Below, one piece after another: positions 41,718-50,153 of a stretch of 64,000 bases of DNA (position 1 is its first letter; every line of letters begins with the position of its first letter). The DNA comes from Salisaeta longa DSM 21114. Lineage in GTDB: Bacteria > Bacteroidota > Rhodothermia > Rhodothermales > Salinibacteraceae. The position numbers were made by a program, and so were the translations under genes. Where the stretch lies: NCBI RefSeq assembly GCF_000419585.1, contig NZ_ATTH01000001.1:1882005-1946004 (forward strand), written 5' to 3'. Under the pieces are notes generated by a model. The model had not been told where the DNA came from and made no database searches. It saw nothing but the letters and a program-made list of their open reading frames with translations.

Positions 41718-43148
41718 TTACGCCATCAGGTAGCCCGCCACGAGGAACGCGGCCCCCGCGGCGCCCGCCTGACACAAGGCGTACGGCATTTGGGTGCGCA
41801 CGTGGTCGACGTGGTCGCAGGCCGACGCCATCGACGCGATGATCGACGTATCGGAAAGCGGCGAGGCGTGATCGCCAAACAGCCCGCCCGACAGCACCGC
41901 CCCCAGCAGCAGCGGTGGCGGAAGCCCTACGCCCGCAGCCAGCGGAAGCGCCACCGGCACCATCAGCGCAAACGCCGTCCACGAGGAGCCCAGCGTAAAC
42001 GAGATGACGGCCCCCGCCAGGTAGACGGCCGCTGGGACCCACCACGTAGGCCCGCCGCTGCCCACCAACGAAACCACGTAGGCGCCCATCTGCAGGGCGT
42101 CGGCCACATTGCCGAGGGTAAACGCCAGGAGCAAGAGCAGGATCACAGGCACCAGGCCGGAGGCGCCTTTCACGGCCCACTCCATCGAGGTGGATATGGA
42201 AAGCGTCGCGGAGCCCCGCGGGAACGGGTGCGGCAGCGCATACAGGCCCATGGCACCGGCCACGGCTACCGCTACGCCCCAGTACACCGCCGTAGAGCCG
42301 CTGCCCTGCATGATCGAGCCACCGCCTGTAATCCACAGCCCCAGGAGCACCATGGCAACCAGCAGCCCAAGCGGTGCGATGAGCGCTATGGGCCGCGGGT
42401 CTACGTGATCGGGCGGTTCAATGTCGGCCACCGAGGCGTCCACCATGGGCTGACTGCCGGGCCGCGTGAGCTGGCCCGCGGCGGCACGCGCTTCAGCGGT
42501 GCGCATCGCCCCAAAGCCGGCCCCGGTGAGGGCCAGCACCAGAGCAAATCCGATCGCGAACCATGCAAAGAAGTTGTACAGGAGCGCCTCGGCCAGCAAC
42601 GCCACCGCGCCGGTGGTGACGCCCTGCGCCGCAATGAGCCCCAGAACGTACGCGCCCCATCCGTTAAACGGAATCGACATGCACACCGGCGCACACGTGG
42701 CATCGCAGTAGTACGCGAGCTTCTCGCGCGGCAGGTTCAGCCGGTCGAAGAAGGGACGGGCAACCGACCCAACGGTGAGCGACGAGAGGTTCGACTCCAC
42801 AAACACCAGCACGCCGGTGCACCAAGCCAGCAACTCGGCGCTGCGACGCGTTTGCCCCCAGCCGCGGCGCTGCGTCCACGCAATAAAGCCGCGCACCCCG
42901 CCAGAAACCTGCACCAGCGCAATCAGGCTGCCCACCAGCAGCGAAAAGAGCAACACGCGCGTGCTGCTCTCCGACTGAAAGACCGCGACAATTTGCGCTG
43001 CCATCTCGCGCAGCCCCGCCAGCGGATTGCCGCCCACCAGCAGCGTCGTGCCCAGGTACACCCCCGCTAGCAGGCCCAAAAACACCTGGCGCGTCCACAG
43101 CACGAGCACAATGGCCACTACCGGCGGCAGCAAGACAAGCCAGTCCAT
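41718..43148 (-). CDS. Na+/H+ antiporter, NhaC family
   Basis: 476 aa with about eleven membrane helices. Conserved NhaC-family segments include VFVESNLSSLTVGSVARPFFD, CDATCAPVCMSIPFNGWGAY, FTLGSSWTAFALMVP and GGLFGDHASPLSDTSIIASMA. It exchanges sodium for protons across the inner membrane, which suits a salt-exposed organism. It begins 78 bp after the thioredoxin-like gene on the same strand. Confidence 0.9.
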   Translation of the reverse strand: MDWLVLLPPVVAIVLVLWTRQVFLGLLAGVYLGTTLLVGGNPLAGLREMAAQIVAVFQSESSTRVLLFSLLVGSLIALVQVSGGVRGFIAWTQRRGWGQTRRSAELLAWCTGVLVFVESNLSSLTVGSVARPFFDRLNLPREKLAYYCDATCAPVCMSIPFNGWGAYVLGLIAAQGVTTGAVALLAEALLYNFFAWFAIGFALVLALTGAGFGAMRTAEARAAAGQLTRPGSQPMVDASVADIEPPDHVDPRPIALIAPLGLLVAMVLLGLWITGGGSIMQGSGSTAVYWGVAVAVAGAMGLYALPHPFPRGSATLSISTSMEWAVKGASGLVPVILLLLLAFTLGNVADALQMGAYVVSLVGSGGPTWWVPAAVYLAGAVISFTLGSSWTAFALMVPVALPLAAGVGLPPPLLLGAVLSGGLFGDHASPLSDTSIIASMASACDHVDHVRTQMPYALCQAGAAGAAFLVAGYLMA

Positions 43149-43226
43149 ACAGCGAGGAGATGGGAGCTACGAAGGATTGGGGGGTGAAGCGGTAAGCAGC
43201 CCGCGCACGCACGCGCTGGGCCTTGC

Positions 43227-43817
43227 TTAGGCCGGTGCGTTCCCCGGCGCCCACTTGATGTTGCACCCCATCGAGGGCTTCTGATCGGCAGACACGGTGC
43301 CCGTCTCCAGCAAATCGTCGAGCGCCGCCTTCAGGTCGCCGCCGTGCGCTGCGCCGCCGCGCTTGGGCGAGGTCTCGTCGAAGCGCCCGCGGTACACCAG
43401 CGTCCGGTCGGCATCGTACACGAAAATGTCGGGCGTGCACACCGCGCCATACGCCTTGGCAACCGCTTGGGTGGGATCGTGGAGGTACGGGAACGAATAG
43501 TTGTGCGCCTCGGCCCGCTGCGCCATCGCCTCGAAGTTGTCTTGCGGGTACTGCTCCGGGTCGTTTGAGCAGATGCCAACAAACTGCACCCCACGCGCCT
43601 GATAGGAGCGCGCAACGTCGACCAGCGCGTCTTCGATGTGCTGCACATACGGGCAGTGGTTGCACATAAACACGATGACGAGCGCCTCGGCGTCATCAAA
43701 ATCCGACAGCGCGCGGGTGTCGCCGGCGCGGTCGTCAACCGACGGATTGGCAATAGGGAGTTCGAAGGCCGGGGCCGTCTGCCCCAGCTCTTCCATGATA
43801 GATTCCGTGAGAGCCAT
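43227..43817 (-). CDS. Thioredoxin-fold peroxiredoxin-like (AhpC/TSA) protein
   Basis: 196 aa. VIVFMCNHCPYVQHIEDALVD holds a CxxC pair at the helix start, followed by GVQFVGICSNDPEQYPQDNFE and the cis-Pro strand VCTPDIFVYDADRTLVYRG. This matches the thioredoxin-family/redoxin group with a CNHCPYV motif, which act as thiol oxidoreductases. It follows the DUF2237 gene by 54 bp. Confidence 0.88.
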   Translation of the reverse strand: MALTESIMEELGQTAPAFELPIANPSVDDRAGDTRALSDFDDAEALVIVFMCNHCPYVQHIEDALVDVARSYQARGVQFVGICSNDPEQYPQDNFEAMAQRAEAHNYSFPYLHDPTQAVAKAYGAVCTPDIFVYDADRTLVYRGRFDETSPKRGGAAHGGDLKAALDDLLETGTVSADQKPSMGCNIKWAPGNAPA

Positions 43818-43871
43818 AACAAGTACGTTGGTTTGGTGAATACGTCGGCGATGAAAGAAAGCCGGGCACTT

Positions 43872-44258
43872 TCAGCCGTCGCCCGCAGCATTGCGTGCGT
43901 GGGCCTTCAGGTCCTCCAGCGCGACCACAGCAAGCGCCCGTTCGTGCGTGGCCGCAAGATCGACCGGCGGCGCCACGCCAGCCTCCAGCGCCTCTTGCCA
44001 GCGCGCCGCGCACACGCACCACCGGTCGCCCGGCTGCAGCCCCGGAAAGTTGAACGCGGGCTGCGGGGTGGTCAGGTCGTTGCCCTGCGCCTTCGTAAAC
44101 GCAAGAAACGCATCGGTCATCTCTGCACATACCACATGCAAGCCGCGATCGGACGGCCCGGTATGGCAGCAGCCGTCGCGATAAAAACCCGTCAGCGGCT
44201 CCTCGGAGCATGACGTGAGGGCGGTGCCGAGCACATTACGGGCGGAACGCGCTTCCAT
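43872..44258 (-). CDS. DUF2237 family protein
   Basis: 128 aa. NVLGTALTSCSEEPLTGFYRDG, CCHTGPSDRGLHVVCAEMTD, FPGLQPGDRWCVCAARWQEA and GVAPPVDLAATHE are the conserved DUF2237 blocks, rich in conserved Cys. The fold and role are unknown. ATG 44258 fits the usual short N terminus. It heads a leftward set with the thioredoxin-like gene and is divergent from the alcohol dehydrogenase. Confidence 0.88.
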   Translation of the reverse strand: MEARSARNVLGTALTSCSEEPLTGFYRDGCCHTGPSDRGLHVVCAEMTDAFLAFTKAQGNDLTTPQPAFNFPGLQPGDRWCVCAARWQEALEAGVAPPVDLAATHERALAVVALEDLKAHARNAAGDG

Positions 44259-44446
44259 GGTATTGGGGGAGATAGTTCGTTTTGCGTTACATGTTATCAC
44301 ACCCACACGGCCGTCACGTGTGCCCCGCGACCCGCCGGCCAAGCCGCACAAACTCGTAACGTGTTTGCGACCCGCGGACCGCCGGCAAATACGCTGCCGT
44401 TGGGCTACTGCTTATCAAATGTTCGAACACAAACCCCCAGCGTCTT

Positions 44447-45451
44447 ATGAAAGCTGTTCAAGTAGAAGAAGCCGGTGGCGCGCTCACCGTTGTCGAAAAG
44501 CCCATTCCCGATCCGGGGGCGGGCGAGGTGCGCGTGGCCGTGCGTGCCTGTGGCATCTGTCACAGCGATGCGTTTGTAAAGGATGGCACGTATCCAGGCA
44601 TTCAGTACCCGCGGGTGCCGGGCCACGAAGTAACCGGTGTGGTGGACGCGGTAGGGGACGGCGTCACGCAATGGTCGGAAGGGCAGCGCGTAGGCGTGGG
44701 CTGGCACGGCGGCCACTGCTTTACATGCGATGCCTGCCGGGCGGGCGACTTCGTGAACTGCGCGAACGCCAAGGTGACCGGCATCTCGTTCGACGGCGGC
44801 TACGCCGAGTACATGGTGGCGCCGGCCGAAGCGGTGGCGGCCCTTCCGGACGCGCTGGCCTTCGACGAAGCCGCGCCGCTGCTGTGCGCGGGCATCACCA
44901 CCTACAACGCCCTCCGCAATGCCGACCTTTCGCCCGGCGACCTCGTGGCGGTGCAAGGAATTGGCGGCCTCGGGCACCTCGCCGTGCAGTACGCAAGCAT
45001 GTTCGGCATGGAGGTAGCCGCCCTCTCGCGTGGAACGGACAAAGAGGAGCTGGCCCATGAATTGGGCGCCGACCACTTCATCGACACCACGGCGCACGAT
45101 CCGAGCGAAGCCCTGCAGGCCCTGGGCGGCGCCCGCGTCATTCTGGCCACAGCGCCCAACAGCAAGGCCATCTCGCAGCTTACCGGCGGCGTAGGACGCG
45201 ACGGCACGCTGCTCATCGTGGCGGCTACGGGCGAGCCCATCGAAGTCTCGCCGATGGCGCTCATACAGGGACGGCGCAGCGTCAGCGGATGGCCCAGCGG
45301 CACGCCGGACGACTCGGAGGACACGCTCGACTTCAGCGCGCTCACCGGCATCGCGCCCGAGATTGAAGTCTACGACCTGGAGGACGCGGCCGACGCGTAC
45401 GATCGCATGATCAACAACGAGGCGCGCTTTCGGGTGGTGCTGCAGCCCTAG
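44447..45451 (+). CDS. Zinc-dependent alcohol dehydrogenase (medium-chain)
   Basis: 334 aa. Catalytic zinc ligands are C38 (GICHSD) and H60/E61 (PGHEVTG), plus a later ligand; structural zinc is held by the four Cys of GGHCFTCDACRAGDFVNC. The NAD(P) motif is GIGGLGHLAVQYA. It oxidises or reduces alcohols and aldehydes. Its last 41 bp overlap the end of the convergent DUF2085 gene. Confidence 0.93.
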   Translation: MKAVQVEEAGGALTVVEKPIPDPGAGEVRVAVRACGICHSDAFVKDGTYPGIQYPRVPGHEVTGVVDAVGDGVTQWSEGQRVGVGWHGGHCFTCDACRAGDFVNCANAKVTGISFDGGYAEYMVAPAEAVAALPDALAFDEAAPLLCAGITTYNALRNADLSPGDLVAVQGIGGLGHLAVQYASMFGMEVAALSRGTDKEELAHELGADHFIDTTAHDPSEALQALGGARVILATAPNSKAISQLTGGVGRDGTLLIVAATGEPIEVSPMALIQGRRSVSGWPSGTPDDSEDTLDFSALTGIAPEIEVYDLEDAADAYDRMINNEARFRVVLQP

Positions 45452-45935
45452 CGGGCGGCGCCAGCACATGCCACACGTAGCTCGACGCTACGCTGCCGAA
45501 GATAACACCGGTAGCGTAGCGTCCGAGCATGGTGCCCGGCCACACGCCAACGACCGGCAGCAGCCAGTGGATGCCTAGCAGCGCGCCGCTGCCCAACAGC
45601 ACCCAGGACGCGCGCCGGGCCCCCAACCGTTGCCATCCGGTGCGTATCCAAGGCGCGATGCAGGCTCCCACGAAGATGCCTGTGTACAGCCCCGTACACC
45701 GATCGCACACCGCAAGCTGAACGCCGTGCCAGTGAATGGACCGAGCCGGCAGCTGGTGACACAGCGGGAGGAACACGCGCATAAGCACCGCCTGCACCTC
45801 CGGTGCCACAAACGGCGGCAACCACACCGCCACCAGAGGAAGCGCTGTGGCAATCACGCCGCCCAGCCACAGCCATCCCCCGGCGGGCACAATCGCCCAC
45901 TGGCTTTGCACAATGCGCGACGACGCTTCCTTCAT
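45411..45935 (-). CDS. DUF2085 membrane protein
   Basis: 174 aa. The conserved segment LPLCHQLPARSIHWHGVQLAVCDRCTGLYTGI, with its Cys/His set, defines DUF2085; four hydrophobic segments surround it. Function unknown. It overlaps the convergent dehydrogenase gene at the 3' end. Confidence 0.82.
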   Translation of the reverse strand: MKEASSRIVQSQWAIVPAGGWLWLGGVIATALPLVAVWLPPFVAPEVQAVLMRVFLPLCHQLPARSIHWHGVQLAVCDRCTGLYTGIFVGACIAPWIRTGWQRLGARRASWVLLGSGALLGIHWLLPVVGVWPGTMLGRYATGVIFGSVASSYVWHVLAPPARAAAPPESAPRC

Positions 45936-45977
45936 GGGGCGCTCCCTTTCCCTTCGATGCTCGGTATAGTATCGTAC

Positions 45978-45990
45978 CTGCCATGCAGGA
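45978..45990. promoter_or_regulatory. Palindrome upstream of the DUF2085 gene
   Basis: CCTGCCATGCAGG, within longer imperfect arms ATCGTA and TACGAT, lies about 45 bp before the DUF2085 start. It resembles the palindrome at 31561-31578 (CCTGCCATGGCAGG) with one base missing. Candidate operator. Confidence 0.35.
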
Positions 45991-46109
45991 GATACGATCC
46001 TTCCCTGCTGCCCTTGGTGTCTTGCGGGCGTCGTATGCGCTGGCTAGACCTGCCACACGCAGCCCGACGGCTCACCATCGTCCGCTGAGCGGTTGCGATA
46101 CGTCACAAG

Positions 46110-46155
46110 AAAAGCCCTCCGCCGACTTGCAACCGGTGGAGGGCTTCTTTTTGCG
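46110..46155. terminator. Bidirectional terminator
   Basis: AAGCCCTCCGCCG at 46112-46124 pairs with CGGTGGAGGGCTT at 46134-46146. CTTTTT follows on the plus strand and TTTTC on the minus strand. It ends transcription of the leftward periplasmic-protein gene (stop 46208). Confidence 0.8.
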
Positions 46156-46207
46156 ATGCCACAAGAACGCTGTCTTACGGGTTTGTGGGCACAGCGGGAG
46201 GAGCGCG

Positions 46208-46681
46208 TTACTGTCCGCCGCCATTACCCCCCATGGGGCCGCCTTGCTTCATCTTGTTCTTCTGCATCTCCTGGATCGTAGTGCGCAGGCGCTTGTCCAG
46301 CGTGCTGTCTTGCCGAGCGGCCATCATGATGCTCATGAACCGCTTGCGATCCAGCTGGTCTTCCTTATTCAGGGCCTGCTGCATGCTTTGCATTTGCATG
46401 CGGCGCGCCTCCATGCGGGCTTCCTTCATCTTGGTGGAGTCCATCTCCGCGGGGTTGCCGTACTTCTTGCGCAGCTTTTGCATCATCTGCGCACGCGAGG
46501 CCTGCAGCTCGGTCACGACGCGCGCGACCGCTTCCAGCTCAGTGCCGCTCACTTCTTCGGCGGGCTTCGGCGGGGTCATGCCGCCCATCTGCGCGTACGC
46601 GGTAGGGGCCGTCAGCAGGAGGCCCAGCGCGAAGAGGATAGCGGAGCACGTCGCGCTCGTCTTCAAACGAAAAATATTCAT
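46208..46681 (-). CDS. Exported Met-rich helical protein
   Basis: 157 aa. A signal peptide (MNIFRLKTSATCSAILFALGLLLTAPTAYA-QMGG) leads to a helical, charged and Met-rich body (LQASRAQMMQKLRKKYGNP, MEARRMQMQSMQQALNKED), ending in Gly (MGGNGGGQ). It recalls Spy/DUF4168-type periplasmic proteins, but no signature is decisive. ATG 46681 places the signal peptide at the start. A strong terminator follows. Confidence 0.7.
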   Translation of the reverse strand: MNIFRLKTSATCSAILFALGLLLTAPTAYAQMGGMTPPKPAEEVSGTELEAVARVVTELQASRAQMMQKLRKKYGNPAEMDSTKMKEARMEARRMQMQSMQQALNKEDQLDRKRFMSIMMAARQDSTLDKRLRTTIQEMQKNKMKQGGPMGGNGGGQ

Positions 46682-46838
46682 GACGTTATTCGTTAGGCGA
46701 AAGAACCGAGCGTAGGGCACAATCGCGCCGAGGCTCGATGAGTAGAAACACGTAGTCACGAAGAACCAATCGTCGCGGATGTTTCACGGGACGCCGTGGG
46801 GGACGACCCGCCCGCCTGCTAACTGCTGCAATTTGAAG

Positions 46839-47528
46839 ATGGTAGACCAAACGACGTATGTGCGATGGATGCTTCCGGTCGCGGTTCTCCTTCTTCTGCT
46901 GGGTGCGTACCTGGGCCTCTCATCGGTTCAGTCGTTTGTCGACGGAGCCTACGCGGCGCTTGTCAGCGGGCGGCCGGCGCGGGTGGAGGCCTGGGTGCAT
47001 CGGTGGGGCGCGTGGGGGGCGGCTGCGCTGCTGGCACTCATGCTTTTGCAATCGGTGGTGGCGGTGCTTCCCTCCATCCTCCCGCTGATTGCTGCGGTGT
47101 TGCTGTACGGCCCCTGGTGGGGCGGCCTGTTGGCCTGGATGGGCATGCTGCTGGCGGCGGCGCTTGCATACACGCTGGGCGCGCTCCTACAGCCGGTAAC
47201 GGTGGATGCCCTCGTGGGCGCCGCGGCCCGCGAGCGGATGGAGGGGCTGGTGCGCCGCTACGGCGTGTGGGCCATTGTGACGGCGCGCGTGGCACCGGCG
47301 CTCTCCACCGATGCGGTGAGCTACGGTGCGGGCTTGTTGGGCATGTCCTTTCCCCGGTTTCTCGCGGCCACCGGTGGGGGCACGCTGCCGCTGGTTGTGC
47401 TGGTGGCCTATCTGGGGGCCTCGGCCGAGCGGCTTGTCAACGGACTGGTATGGGTCTCGGTGGGAAGCATTGCGGCCTTCGGCCTCTACGTGGCCTACGA
47501 CCAATGGGCGACCGGGGATGCGGCCTAG
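46839..47528 (+). CDS. TVP38/TMEM64 (SNARE-associated, DedA-like) membrane protein
   Basis: 229 aa with five to six hydrophobic segments. The core LQSVVAVLPSILPLIAAVLLYGPWWGGLLAWMGMLLAAALAYTLG and the later GVWAIVTARVAPALSTDAVSYGAGLLGMSF are typical of VTT-domain proteins, linked to lipid handling in other bacteria. ATG 46839 (MVDQTTYVRW). Its stop overlaps the convergent glycosyltransferase stop by 4 bp. Confidence 0.85.
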   Translation: MVDQTTYVRWMLPVAVLLLLLGAYLGLSSVQSFVDGAYAALVSGRPARVEAWVHRWGAWGAAALLALMLLQSVVAVLPSILPLIAAVLLYGPWWGGLLAWMGMLLAAALAYTLGALLQPVTVDALVGAAARERMEGLVRRYGVWAIVTARVAPALSTDAVSYGAGLLGMSFPRFLAATGGGTLPLVVLVAYLGASAERLVNGLVWVSVGSIAAFGLYVAYDQWATGDAA

Positions 47529-48850
47529 GCGCTGTCTGTGCGTTCTACAGGGACGATGCCATCGAGCACCGCTGCCATCCGGGCCGCCTGCGCCGTCCGG
47601 TTGTGCTGCTGCATGGCGTCCCAGGCCGCGCCGGCTTGCGGCGCGCCTGCGGCCCACGCGTCGTAGTGCGCCTTGATGGCCGCCGTCGCCGCCTCCACGT
47701 CGTCCCAGTCTACCATGGTGCCGGCGTGCAGCGTATGCAGCAGCGCGGCTGCGTCGCCGTTGGCGGGGCCTACGCCCAGCACCGGACGCCCGCTGGCCAG
47801 GTACTCGTACAGCTTGCTGGTAATCATGCCACGGGCCTGCGCAAACGGCTCAATGGCCAGCAGCAGAAGCGCGCTGCGGGCCATCGCGCGGATGGCCTCC
47901 TCGTGCGGGATGAAGGAGCGTTCGTCCAGCAGCGACAGCAGGTTGCGCGCGGCGAGGGCCTGCCGCACGACCGGTGCGACGGTGCCAATGCAACGCAGCG
48001 TGAGCTTCGGGATGGCCCCGTCCGCATGGAGGGCAGCGAGGGCATCCCACACCACCGTGGGGTTGCGGCTGGCATACAGCTTGCCGACGTGCGCGAGCAC
48101 GAATGTGTCGCGCGCCACCGGCTCCTCCAGCGCCGCAAAGGCCGCAGCGTCAAATCCATTTTCGACGACCGCATACGTGCCCGGCACCTTCTGCGCAAAC
48201 AAGTCGGCCCACGATGGGCTAACGGTGGTTACGGCCGTGGCATTGCGCAGAACGGCGCGCTCTAGCGACGCATCGAGGCGGCGGGCCCAGCGGGTGTGTG
48301 GAAAGTCGTCGTAGTAGCTGATGTCAGTCCACGGGTCGTGCAGGTCGGCCACCCAGGGCACGCCGGTACAAGCGTGTAGCGTATGCCCGATGAGATGGAC
48401 GGAGTGCGGTGCGCCGCTGGTCAGGATGGCATCGAAGCGGCCGGTGCGCAGCAGCTGGCGTCCGCGGCGTACGGCAAAGGGCCACCACCCGACGCGCGCG
48501 TCGGGGATGAAGACGTTGGCGCGCACCCAGCGGGCCAGGCGCTCCATGAACGAGCCGCCGTCGCTATCGAGCGCGCCCGCCGGCAGGCCACCCTCGGTTC
48601 CTTTGAGCCGCGCGTACAGCGCCAGCGGATCGAACGCCCGCGTGCGGTGGACGGGCAACGACGGCGCGAGGCGTTGCAGCAACTGTGGATCGCGGTTGGG
48701 GAAGGCGCCATCGCGCACGGTGAGCACCTCCGGCTGCCATCCCGCACGCGGCAGGTGGTCCGTAAACTGGAGGATACGCTGCACCGCCGGTCCGCCGGCG
48801 GGCGGCACGTAGTACGCGATGAGCAGCACACGGCGGGGCGGGGCGTCCAT
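47525..48850 (-). CDS. Glycosyltransferase, GT4-like (GT-B fold)
   Basis: 441 aa. The N-terminal lobe starts RRVLLIAYYVPPAGGPAVQR with the glycine-rich acceptor loop; PWVADLHDPWTDISYYDDFPH is shared with surface-polysaccharide glycosyltransferases; the C-terminal lobe has FVLAHVGKLYASRNP and ITSKLYEYLASGRPVLGVGP for the nucleotide-sugar. It is the last gene of a leftward run after the antiporter, 43 bp downstream. ATG 48850 is chosen because upstream sequence is out of frame with the antiporter. Confidence 0.88.
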   Translation of the reverse strand: MDAPPRRVLLIAYYVPPAGGPAVQRILQFTDHLPRAGWQPEVLTVRDGAFPNRDPQLLQRLAPSLPVHRTRAFDPLALYARLKGTEGGLPAGALDSDGGSFMERLARWVRANVFIPDARVGWWPFAVRRGRQLLRTGRFDAILTSGAPHSVHLIGHTLHACTGVPWVADLHDPWTDISYYDDFPHTRWARRLDASLERAVLRNATAVTTVSPSWADLFAQKVPGTYAVVENGFDAAAFAALEEPVARDTFVLAHVGKLYASRNPTVVWDALAALHADGAIPKLTLRCIGTVAPVVRQALAARNLLSLLDERSFIPHEEAIRAMARSALLLLAIEPFAQARGMITSKLYEYLASGRPVLGVGPANGDAAALLHTLHAGTMVDWDDVEAATAAIKAHYDAWAAGAPQAGAAWDAMQQHNRTAQAARMAAVLDGIVPVERTDSA

Positions 48851-48893
48851 AACGAAGCAGCAGTTGGGTGAAACAAACGATAGAAACGAGCAG

Positions 48894-50144
48894 CTAGCGT
48901 CCGGCCGGCGGCCCCGACGGCTCGGGATCTTCGGCCGGGCCCTCCGGCCCTTCCGGGAGATACAGCTGTAGCAGGAGCGGAACGCCCACCAGCGTAGCCA
49001 GCACGATAACGACCACCACGGTGAAGTCGGCCCTCGACAGAACGTTCTGCTGCCACCCTTTTTCTGCGATGATGAGGGGAATGCCGGACCGCGGAAGCAA
49101 GCTGATCGAAAAGCGGCGGGCCGTTGTGGCATCCATCAGCTGGCGCGCCGGGAGGTACGCCGCGAGCCCCTGCCCAACCATCAGCGCCGCAAGCAGCGTT
49201 GCCGCAAACGGGAGGATTGCAAGCACGGCCCGGCCGTCCACCAACACCCCGATGCCCACATAAAAGAACGGAACGAACAGGTCGTAGAGCGTATCGAACG
49301 CCGGGTCGATGTCTGACGCCACCGATTGCCGACTAAACAGCAGACCGGCAAAGAAGCCGCCGAGCGCAATCGGCACATCGGCCAGGGCCGTGAGGCCGCT
49401 GACGAGCAGGGCCATGCCCAGCAGCACGAGCAACGTATCGGCACCGGTGTCCAACAAATCGGTGACGAGGGGCGCGACGTAGCGCTCCAAAACGAAGCTG
49501 ATGACCGTGAGGCCCGCGAGTTTGAGCAGGAGCCCTCCCACCGCATGCGCCGCCGGACTCATCCAATCCACCAGCCGGGGTTCGTTGAGATGCGCGGCCA
49601 GCGCCAAGAGCCCCGCAAACCCCACCACGCTCAGCAGGTCGTTCAGCTCGGCCACATCCAGCAGCAGAAACCCTTCCGGCGCGTTCAGGACGCCATGCCG
49701 CTGCCACAGCCGCGAGGCCACGCCCACGCTCGTTCCCGCAAGGGCGATGCACAAAAACAAGCTCGACAGCAACGAGCGCCCAAAGCCCAGGGCGGCAATG
49801 CCCACCACGAGCATTCCGCCAAAGAGCATGGTGGTGGCCGCAATGGGGAGGGCGCGCGGCAGGCGTTGCCAAAGGGCCACGGCATTGCAGCGCATGCCCA
49901 CCCGAAAGAGCAGCACGATGATGCCCACGTCGGCCAACAGGTTGAGGCCCTGCCCAACGGCCGGCGACAGCACGCCCGTCCACGTGTTCAGGGCGCGCAG
50001 GGCTATGCCCAGGGCCAAGAACGCCAGCAGATCGGGCAAGCCGCGGCGCTCAAGGGCGCGCCGCGCGAGGAGCGACACGATGACGATGCCGCCGACCAAC
50101 AGCAGGAGCCGTCCGTTGGAGGCAAACCATACAGCGTACGGCAT
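48894..50144 (-). CDS. Cation:proton antiporter, CPA2/KefB-like membrane domain
   Basis: 416 aa with about eleven to twelve membrane helices. ADVGIIVLLFRVGMRCNA and the later ALGGFFAGLLFSRQSVASDIDPAFDTLYDLFVPFFYVGIGVLVD are characteristic of CPA2 antiporters. No TrkA-N/RCK domain follows; the C terminus is a short acidic Pro/Glu tail (LPEGPEGPAEDPEPSGPPAGR). It exchanges K+ or Na+ for protons. It lies 9 bp downstream of the YfhO gene. Confidence 0.85.
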   Translation of the reverse strand: MPYAVWFASNGRLLLLVGGIVIVSLLARRALERRGLPDLLAFLALGIALRALNTWTGVLSPAVGQGLNLLADVGIIVLLFRVGMRCNAVALWQRLPRALPIAATTMLFGGMLVVGIAALGFGRSLLSSLFLCIALAGTSVGVASRLWQRHGVLNAPEGFLLLDVAELNDLLSVVGFAGLLALAAHLNEPRLVDWMSPAAHAVGGLLLKLAGLTVISFVLERYVAPLVTDLLDTGADTLLVLLGMALLVSGLTALADVPIALGGFFAGLLFSRQSVASDIDPAFDTLYDLFVPFFYVGIGVLVDGRAVLAILPFAATLLAALMVGQGLAAYLPARQLMDATTARRFSISLLPRSGIPLIIAEKGWQQNVLSRADFTVVVVIVLATLVGVPLLLQLYLPEGPEGPAEDPEPSGPPAGR

Positions 50145-50153
50145 AACATGCCC

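Noticed and set aside
45411-45451. 41-bp tail overlap of alcohol dehydrogenase and DUF2085 genes
   Set aside because: Short convergent overlaps are common; both proteins are complete by family length.
41573-46791. 14-mer GATGTTTCACGGGA at 41573-41586 and 46778-46791
   Set aside because: Only two copies with no shared context beyond lying upstream of leftward genes; could be chance.
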